From Rhodococcus sp. Z13 (GTDB lineage Bacteria > Actinomycetota > Actinomycetes > Mycobacteriales > Mycobacteriaceae), in NCBI RefSeq assembly GCF_025837095.1, contig NZ_CP107551.1:806001-870000 (forward strand): a stretch of DNA of 64,000 nucleotides. Direction: 5' to 3'. Of this stretch, positions 61,601 to 64,000 are shown one piece after another. The notes under the pieces were generated by a model that saw only the letters and a list, made by a program, of their open reading frames with translations, was not told where the DNA came from and made no database searches. Made by a program: the position numbers and the translations under genes. Numbering within the stretch: the stretch's first letter is position 1; every line of letters begins with the position of its first letter.

Positions 61601-63956
61601 CGATCGTGACCGGTTCGTCCGCCGACATCGGCCCGACTCCGGTGGCCATGACGGTGCACTCGGTCGGCCCGTAGGCGTTGAACATCCGTCGGCCGGGCGC
61701 CCAGCGCCGGACGAGTTCCGCCTCGCAGGCGTCACCCCCGACGATCACCGTGCGCAGGTCCGGAACCGCCGTCTCGTCCACCGTGGCGAGCGCGGCCGGA
61801 GTGAGGAATGCGTGGGTGATCCGTTCGGCACGAAGGAAATTCGTGAGTGCATCCCCGCCGTAGACGTCCTGCGGGACGGTCACCGCGCAGGCCCCGGCAC
61901 CGACGGCGAGGAGGAGTTCGAGCACCGACGCGTCGAAGCTCGCGGACGCGAACTGCAGCGTCCGGGCCTCGGGCGGCAGCTGGTAACGGCGCCGCTGCTC
62001 GGCGGCGAAGGCCGCCAGACCGGCATGCGGGACCACCACACCCTTGGGGACACCGGTCGAACCGGAGGTGTAGATCATGTACGCGGCGGCATCGGTACGC
62101 GGACGTCCGCGCAGCTCCGTCCGGGTGAGCGGGGCGGGTGACGACGCCAGGTACTCGTCCCGGAGCGTCTCGGCGCCCAGGGCCAGCCACGACACGGACG
62201 CGGGGAGCGATGCGACGTGGTCGGTGTCGGTGAGGCCGATGCCGGCCGAGCAGTCCTCGAGGATGGTCCGGATGCGGTCGGACGGCAGTGCCGGATCGAC
62301 GGGGACGAAGGCACCACCCGCCTTGGCGATCGCGAGGGTGGCCACGACGGCCCGGACACCGCGGGGCAGTGACACCGCCACGAACACCTCTGGCCCGACC
62401 CCTCGGGCGATCAGCATGCGGGCGAGGCGGTTCGCGCGTTCGTCGAGTTCCCGGTACGAGACATCGTCCCCGTTCTGCCGCAGGGCGGGGCGCAGATCGT
62501 GCCGGGCGACCGTCGCCGCGAAGATCTCGGCGAGGGTCGCTCGGTCGGGGGCTTCGGGTCCGTGTGCGGGGACGAGCGCGGCGTGTTCCTCCGGGCGGAC
62601 CATCCGCAGGGCGCGGGCCGGGCGGTCGGCCGGCCCGGCCAGATCGGAGAGCAACGCGAACAGCCGGTCGAGCCGGCCGTCCAGCTCGGCTTCGGTGTGC
62701 AGCGCGGGATTCGCCTCGAGGTCGATGCGGGACTCGCTGCCGCCGATGCTGGGATAGACGTTGACCGCGAGATCGTCCACCGGGCCCGTGGACAGCACGT
62801 GGAAGCGGCCGGTGGCGGCGCCGAGCGCTACCTCCGGGTGGAACATCATGAGGTTGACCGCCGGGCCGAAGAAACCGCGGCTGCCGGGATCGGTGAACGC
62901 GGGCGCGTCGGGGCTGTCCCGGTGCATGTCCTCGGCGCGGTACCGCTGGTGGCGCAGGGCCCCGGTCAGCTCCACGGTGGTGGCGGCGAGCAGTTCCCCC
63001 ACGGTGGTGTCGGGGCCGATGTGCAGCCGGAGAGGGACGACGTTCGAGACCATGCCGCCGGAGCGGCGCAGCAGGGCGTTCGTCCGAGCCGAGACGGGCA
63101 GACTCAGCGTCACGTCCTCGGTGTCGCACACGACCGACAGGTACAGGGCGGTCGCGGCGACCACGAGCGCCGCGAGTGTGGTGCGCTGCGCGGCCGCCGT
63201 CTCGTCGAGGGCCGCAGCGAGATCCGGGGGCAGGGCCCGGCCGACCGTCAGCGGGCAGGCCGCGGGCGGGGCGACACGATCGGAGACGCGGACGGGCACG
63301 GGCAGGTCGCGGACCCGGCTGCGCCAGTGCTCCCTGTCGCGGGTGAACCGGGACGACGCGCGATAGGCGTGTTCGTCGGCGACGATCGCCTCCAGGGCCC
63401 CGGCCCGGGAAACGGGTGCCGGCAGGCCTTCCCATTCGGCGTTGTACAGCTCGATCGCGCGGGTCATCTGCGCCATCGCGCCGTAACCGTCGAGAGCGAC
63501 GTGGTGCATGCGGCAGTACCAGAACCAGCGGTCATCGGCGATCTGCAGCATCGTCGCCTCGATCAGACGGTCCTCGAACAGGTCGAGAGGGGCCGCCGTG
63601 TCCGCGCGCATCCAGGCGTGCGCGGTGGCCTCGGGATCGGCTTCGCCGCGCAGATCGCGGAAACGCATCTCGTCGAGCAACCCGTGGTCGACGACCTGCA
63701 GGGGATCCGGGTCGCCGGGCACGAGCCGCAGCAGCGCCGTGCCGAACTCGTGCGCCGCCCGGGTGCCGACCCTGCGGAGAAGTTCGAAGTCGAGGTCGCC
63801 CCTCAGGTCGACGTACTGGGCGATCGACAGGGGGACGGAACCGAGGAGATGCTGGGCGAACAGGATGCTCCGCTGGGCCGCGGAGAGCACGAACGGCTCG
63901 GAGCCGACGTCGTGCGTGTCACCGCGCGGCTCGTCGCGCTGTGGGTCGTGCGTCAT
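46689..63956 (-). CDS. Five-module NRPS ending in a condensation domain
   Basis: Single chain of 5,755 aa. Domain order is C-A-T repeated five times, then C. C-domain motifs (HHXXXDG) are at about residues 151 (HHVALDG), 1198, 2263, 3328, 4390 and 5442. Phosphopantetheine serines (GGNS) are at about 1016, 2077, 3146, 4206 and 5260, so each module is about 1,060 aa. A-domain cores such as YTSGSTGVPKG are present in all modules. There is no epimerase, methyltransferase or thioesterase. My reading of the substrate-pocket residues gives DALFIGAVMK for A1, DLWHLILVSK for A2, DVWHFSLVDK for A3 (serine type), DALFIGAIMK for A4 and DLWTLILVSK for A5. A1 and A4 probably use the same residue, as may A2 and A5. 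The first C resembles EntF-type C domains, so an acyl or aryl starter, or an upstream protein, is likely. The ATG at 63956 is near the window edge, so an upstream gene is out of view. A glycosyltransferase is coupled downstream. The product is unknown. Confidence 0.93.
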   Translation of the reverse strand: MTHDPQRDEPRGDTHDVGSEPFVLSAAQRSILFAQHLLGSVPLSIAQYVDLRGDLDFELLRRVGTRAAHEFGTALLRLVPGDPDPLQVVDHGLLDEMRFRDLRGEADPEATAHAWMRADTAAPLDLFEDRLIEATMLQIADDRWFWYCRMHHVALDGYGAMAQMTRAIELYNAEWEGLPAPVSRAGALEAIVADEHAYRASSRFTRDREHWRSRVRDLPVPVRVSDRVAPPAACPLTVGRALPPDLAAALDETAAAQRTTLAALVVAATALYLSVVCDTEDVTLSLPVSARTNALLRRSGGMVSNVVPLRLHIGPDTTVGELLAATTVELTGALRHQRYRAEDMHRDSPDAPAFTDPGSRGFFGPAVNLMMFHPEVALGAATGRFHVLSTGPVDDLAVNVYPSIGGSESRIDLEANPALHTEAELDGRLDRLFALLSDLAGPADRPARALRMVRPEEHAALVPAHGPEAPDRATLAEIFAATVARHDLRPALRQNGDDVSYRELDERANRLARMLIARGVGPEVFVAVSLPRGVRAVVATLAIAKAGGAFVPVDPALPSDRIRTILEDCSAGIGLTDTDHVASLPASVSWLALGAETLRDEYLASSPAPLTRTELRGRPRTDAAAYMIYTSGSTGVPKGVVVPHAGLAAFAAEQRRRYQLPPEARTLQFASASFDASVLELLLAVGAGACAVTVPQDVYGGDALTNFLRAERITHAFLTPAALATVDETAVPDLRTVIVGGDACEAELVRRWAPGRRMFNAYGPTECTVMATGVGPMSADEPVTIGDPGTGIRVVVLDSRLRPVPVGAPGELYIAGPAVSRGYHRRPAQSAAAFVADPYGPPGSRMYRTGDRVRWDDAHRLHYLGRTDFQVKLRGFRIEPGEIDAVLGTHPAVDFAVTVTRRRTDRNDTLALVSYVLPARDSSTAPADLAAALREHAARSLPHHMVPAAVTVLDELPLTTAGKVDRRALPEPDWPHEEFIAPTSETETLVADVFRSVLGADTVGAHDNFFSLGGNSLSATRVAAELGAALGTTVAVRTVFEAATVSALARRLDETQDDPARPPLVPVPRDTPVPVSPAQHRMWFLNRFDGASPAYNIPIALRIRGQLDTGALAAAFDDVSRRHEILRTSYPDSPDGPIQLVHPEPVFAPVLADIAEDALPDRLREIAATRFDVTSEVPVRAEILRLAPEDHVVAVTLHHISADGASLAPFARDTAIAYAARSGGRTPEFVPLPIQFADVTVWQDLLLGDESDPRSVAARQLEYWRNRLAGLPPRLDLPTDRPRPTVASMRGGTVDSGIDVETFAAVRRLAADTGTTPFMVVQAVFAVLLARLSTRTDIAVGTPVAGRVDPALDDLIGMFVGTLVLRTEVRPGERFRDLLERVRRDDTEDFAHADLPFERLVDALAPTRSAAHHPLVQVGFSYQNLPSTDLKLAGLDAEVLDLPLGVAKFDLHLTAVEDVLDSTRTHLRLQWDHALDLFDADTVRMTAERFEIVLREVLAHPDTVVGDIDLRTAAGSRIAARLDGDRTDLPSVTLPELLADQWSRSPHAPALVFDDHSLDYAGFASRVVALAQRLIETGVRPETRVAVALRRGLDLPVALCAVLVAGGAYVPIDPDAPGERTAHILRSARPACVVTTSDVAASLPGDLPVVDVDTEGVAEAVPAPVIPETGLRPGNTAYVLYTSGSTGVPKGVAVSHAAVAAQLRWKKAEFPISVGDTVMLKTPVGFDLSVWELFWPLISGARLAVAHPDDHRDPARVARALRRYGVTTAHFVPSLLDALLTVPGALDETSLQRILCIGEALTPGTVERVRSSTDAEMFNLYGPTEAAVSVTSYRCSEREATTVPIGLPVWDTDLLVLDARLHPVPVGVVGELYLAGPQLASWYEGRPDLTAERFVARPSVARTLDGTAPPVGDRMYRTGDLVRFGKDGTLEYVGRNDFQVKLRGQRIELGEVEAALTLDDRIAQAVAAVHRDTLVAYVVPADLPGALPVDDVLADLSRRLPGYMVPATLDVLPALPMNVNGKIDRAALPEPTLRLRTYRVPETELEQAVVGAIAAVLGIDEHGLGTDDDFFAVGGNSLSATRVTARLSEELDVDVPVRALFEAPTVRALAAWIDGVRGRSARRPALTAGPRPERVPLNAAQYRMWLLNQLDPSSPAYNLPVALRLDGGLDLDALAAAWRDVQTRHESLRTRYPDSAGVPEQVVVAPEDLPAPSFTPVDIDTTDLQAEILAAAAAGFDVTAGIPVRTRLLRVAPDSHVLVVVAHHIAADGSSLAPLARDIALAYAARSTGDAPHWEPLAVQVADHAVWQQRLLADSTRLDAETAFWRETLHGLPPLLELPTDHPRPVAPSGRGVATRFTIDAGLHSAARELAQRHGATLFMVVHAAFAVALAHWGSASDVAVGTPVAGRGSAVLDEVVGMFADTLVLRTPVDPSSTFAELLGEVRQRDLAAFDHAEVPFEHLVTELDPPRSADRHPFFQVMLAFQDAVATSAELPGLRVSAVDLDLPVARFDLHLTLTVGAADQPVEAHLSGSADLFDAATVATLSRRFTAILRHLVETPETPIGAVDAGETGELDRLAAWGTGETVPLDARSLPDLLAARIAAEPAAPALTEDDGTTLSYGEFGERVARLAHHLLAAGAGPERIVAVALPRSADFVVAVHAVVAAGGAYLPVDPAYPAARIRELFTAATPVAVLTTPEQTTVVAEAADAGIRVVDPADAITGDVALPTDADRPSPLHPDHPAYVIFTSGSTGRPKGVTVTHRAIVNRLRWMQHTYPLSVSDTVLHKTPATFDVSVWELFWPLQVGARLLVAAPDGHRDPRYLGDLVDREDVTVAHFVPSMLDAFVAGRPGDGAAHPSLRTVFTSGEGLRAETATALLAACGTELHNLYGPTEAAVDVTHRAVVPGSTVPGTIVPIGLPVWNTGTRVLDARLRPVPEGVRGELYLTGIQLARGYLGRPDLTADRFVADPDGPPGSRMYRTGDVVRWRSGPDGTDPRLDFLGRSDFQIKLRGQRIELGEIEAVLLTRPDVAAAVCVLRHHPVTGDHLVAYAVPAGSAALDGDALRVDLAAALPAHLVPSAVAILDALPVGPNGKLDRAALPEARPETGSAGREPATVTERRIAEIFARELGLDRVDPDRSFLDLGGNSLVATRLVAAIDAVFPTGLRLREIFESPSVAALAARIDSTALTDALPLAPMPRPERVPLSAAQQRMWLLQNLDPASSAYTIAAALRIDGPLDTGLMRAALADVSDRHEILRTVYAVTDGQPHQVVLPTGTAVADLEVDESGPDDPAEVFAVLRTGFDLAERPPLRIGLRPLGPDSALLVVAVHHIAADGWSLRVLAADLLAAYAARAAGHRPDWDPLPVQYADYTLWQQAVLGNPGDPGSRLSRELAFWRTTLTGAPALPDLPTDRPRPATATGRGARAATVLDADTHRALDALAREHGATLFMVAHTALAVLLSRLGAGPDIVIGAPVAGRHHPALAPLVGMFVQTVVLRTPVDTRRSFDRLLGSVRASDLAAFDHDTVPFETVVETLAPPRSTAHHPLFQITLTVADPAPIDEKGVEAAGFTVHEVPFDAGVTRFDLEFTLTPRPDGSAGIDLIYATDLFDAATADTLLARFATVLRSAAEDPTLPVRSIDLSTPAENAALERLHTRPPVPERSLADLLTGAGRAEDTALVAPGPVRVELTYGQLGDRANRLARLLIGRGLDPGDVVAICLPRSVDQVVAVWATALAGATFVPVDPDYPAGRIAHMLGDSGARLCLTTTDRLTALAAIRPEGPWLTLDDAGARTELASCEGGPVTDAERSRALSLDDPAYMIYTSGSTGLPKAVVVTHRGLAAFAAEQTGRYRVDRTCRSALFASPSFDASILELLLAFAAGASTVVVPTGVYGGTTLGDVLRDEHVTHLFLTPGALRTLDPDDLPEVHTVIVGGDECPPSLVREWAPGRRMFNAYGPTESTIMATVAGPLSPDGEAVPIGVPVTGTRVQVLDDAFGAVPPGSIGELYLAGPGLARGYHGRPGLTATTFVADPDGPPGSRRYRTGDLVRWDRDGSALSYAGRRDNQVKVRGFRIELGEVERALRAHPDVEFALALGHRVDPGSPDSTVLVAYVGTVDGRTVPQDVLLAHARAQLPGHMVPAAITELDRIPLTPAGKLDRDALPEPQFAPAEYTAPRSATEQVVTEVFAEILGADRVGVHDAFFDRGGNSLTATRAVARINDALGAGLEVRDLFEAPTAALLAVRAEIRGPARAALTVAERPDRIPLSLAQQRMWFLNRFDAGSAVENIPVVLWLRGPLDVQALRAAVGDLTARHEILRMSYPDSPDGPHQLIAPVDDSTPELVVDTVPEDQVSARVMEAALAGFDVTAAPPIRLVLLRVSDRADEHVLALVSHHICADGVSMGVLARDTMTAYAARCTGEPPAWSPLGLQYADFALWQRDVLGDDTDPESIAGRQRTYWSERLAGLPDVLDLPSDRPRPAVQSHRGRRHDFTLDADLHEAMRRRAAELGATPFMVAHAALAILLARLSGTRDIVVGTPIAGRGDRRLDDVVGMFVGTLVLRTEIAPGADGRSVVAAVRDGDLAAFGHADLPFERLVEILNPPRSQAHHPLFQVALSFQNLGPMSFALPGLDVEVVDPDLHLAEFDLHLTLVDDGSGGPLPAQIVYATDLFDEDTVAGIAAGYTRILRGLVDDPGVAVGDLPLTDAADLPALTAPPSVPLPLAHTVLTAGFVERARQCPDAVAVVEPGPDGARTLTYTELLGRVTALARTLVADGVGPDVPVAVVMGRSIEQVVAMYAVVEAGGAYVPVDPSLPDERIGHILATARPPVVLIDPGRTLPGSVAGAARVVPVGTADPAGAAAPLTDAERRGPVRDDNAAYVIFTSGSTGVPKGVAVPHRAVIHELEWMQRTYALTGDDAVLVKASAGFDLSVWEYWWALRTGARIVLAPAHVPADPAALAELIGRERVTTLTTVPSMLEGLVDQPVFPGSLRRILCIGEELAPALAERALAVTDAGIDNLYGPTEAAVSVTRHPVTGRPDRRVPIGRAQTGVGTYVLDERLHPVPDGVTGELYLSGIQLARGYTARPDLTASRFVASPFEPGERLYRTGDLVRSRNGVLEYLGRGDLQLKLRGHRIEIGEIEAVLGRAPGVDLAAVTVADPERATARLVAFVEGTAVDPAAVTAHARSVLPGYMTPSQVVVVESLPRNANGKLDRARLPEPPRPESARVAPRTDLEATVASVIGGVLGIADLGVTDDFFALGGNSLTAVRVAARLREELGREIPVRLVFEAPTVAELAARIPAAGAATRIPLGPRPHEQEFPLAPAQMRIWAANRADPNGDWNIPVALRLVGEIDPDVLCAAATDVVARHEMLRTRFRDDSSGPVQWVVPVEDVSVVPAVVPVTENELPTVLDEFLWAPYDLTVDIPLRMRLFRLSADEHVLALVVHHIAADGRAMLPLSRDVLAAYLFRAAGQEPQWPPQGVQYGDYAVWKHEVLGEKDDPDSEYARQLGYWTTTLDRSGPRPALRTDRPRPERWNSLGDTVSFELGADVHAGLLEAAQRLGASLFMVLQAAFAVQLRERAESDDVTVATANAGRDDPLLDDVVGNFADDLVLRLRIGADTPFSEVVAQVRRRLHEAMAHPDISAPVLLEALGVEPTVDGNPLFPATLILQRAEVSRNVELPGLSARPEPFDNRIAKHELEIALNEYVDENGVPEGLTGTLIYPTALFERTTIVELVENFRSVLEDVSAGRDRQVEGTQ

Positions 63957-63960
63957 TCGG

Positions 63961-63979
63961 GTGCGTTCGCCTTGCCTGA
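63961..63979 (-). promoter_or_regulatory. Weak IdeR/DtxR iron-box-like site
   Basis: On the minus strand, TCAGGCAAGGCGAACGCAC lies five bases before the NRPS ATG. It matches 12 of 19 positions of the IdeR/DtxR consensus TTAGGTTAGGCTAACCTAA. This would fit an iron-regulated siderophore synthetase, but the match is poor in the right half and the site overlaps the translation start region. Confidence 0.25.
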
Positions 63980-64000
63980 TTAGGGACTTTCGGCACTTGG

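Noticed and set aside
58647-62141. Open frame of 1,164 codons antisense to NRPS modules 1 and 2
   Set aside because: Same cause: codon-bias mirror of the NRPS, with low-complexity translation.
46689-63956. Epimerization domains between carrier and condensation domains
   Set aside because: Only about 50 residues separate each GGNS serine region from the next C domain, too short for an E domain.

Overview
The window is high-GC actinobacterial DNA with dense, often overlapping genes, GTG starts and several promoters placed for leaderless transcripts. Gene content and order point to a mycolic-acid actinomycete, most likely Rhodococcus. From memory, the order DUF2530 / marR / SpoU methylase / DUF2537 / sepH / serC / citA / gltA / accD3 / echA6 / metallo-hydrolase / ctpE / small antitoxin-like protein follows the Mycobacterium tuberculosis Rv0879c-Rv0909 block. 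Most of the first 41 kb is therefore conserved backbone, with lineage-specific insertions.

Layout. 1-4.3 kb: DUF3027 protein, a sacsin-like GHKL ATPase and a PAP2 phosphatase, tightly coupled. 4.3-7.9 kb: DUF2530 membrane protein, purine/NCS2 permease, MarR regulator with an operator-like palindrome, SpoU RNA methyltransferase and DUF2537. 7.9-12.1 kb (minus strand): DUF6928-like protein, SepH, SerC and citrate synthase 2. 12.3-15.3 kb: pdxH, an MFS exporter and the decayed remains of a class A beta-lactamase with a divergent LysR regulator. 15.5-19.5 kb: main citrate synthase, a tandem FKBP isomerase and a large acyl-CoA dehydrogenase. 19.5-22.5 kb (minus): two DHFR/RibD-fold reductases, a CinA-type amidase and a flavin reductase-like protein. 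22.6-34.7 kb: BrkB membrane protein, propionyl-CoA synthetase, a fused acyl-CoA carboxyltransferase, an ABC-2 exporter, an XRE regulator with its membrane partner, an S4 protein, an ABC-F ATPase, a secreted HtrA-type protease and an FAD monooxygenase. 34.8-43.9 kb (plus): SPFH protein plus ribbon-helix-helix protein, EchA6-like crotonase, metallo-hydrolase, CtpE-type P-ATPase, orphan antitoxin-like protein, CPA1 antiporter and SulP transporter. 43.9-64 kb: three family-2 glycosyltransferases and a 5,755-residue non-ribosomal peptide synthetase (NRPS), the main accessory locus.

The NRPS reads C-A-T five times and ends in an extra C domain with no thioesterase. The third glycosyltransferase overlaps its stop codon, so peptide assembly and glycosyl transfer are probably co-expressed. 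Two further glycosyltransferases converge on this pair and carry a near-identical duplicated 5' segment.

The most unusual small-scale pattern is short tandem repeats at gene borders. At three gene ends (marR, fadE and the ABC permease) the final codons, stop codon and a small palindrome are repeated with a 26-27 bp period. At the start of pdxH a 24 bp unit repeats a complete Shine-Dalgarno plus ATG. No tRNA, rRNA, CRISPR array, insertion sequence or origin was recognised, and outside the bla/LysR remnant no gap between genes exceeds about 300 bases.
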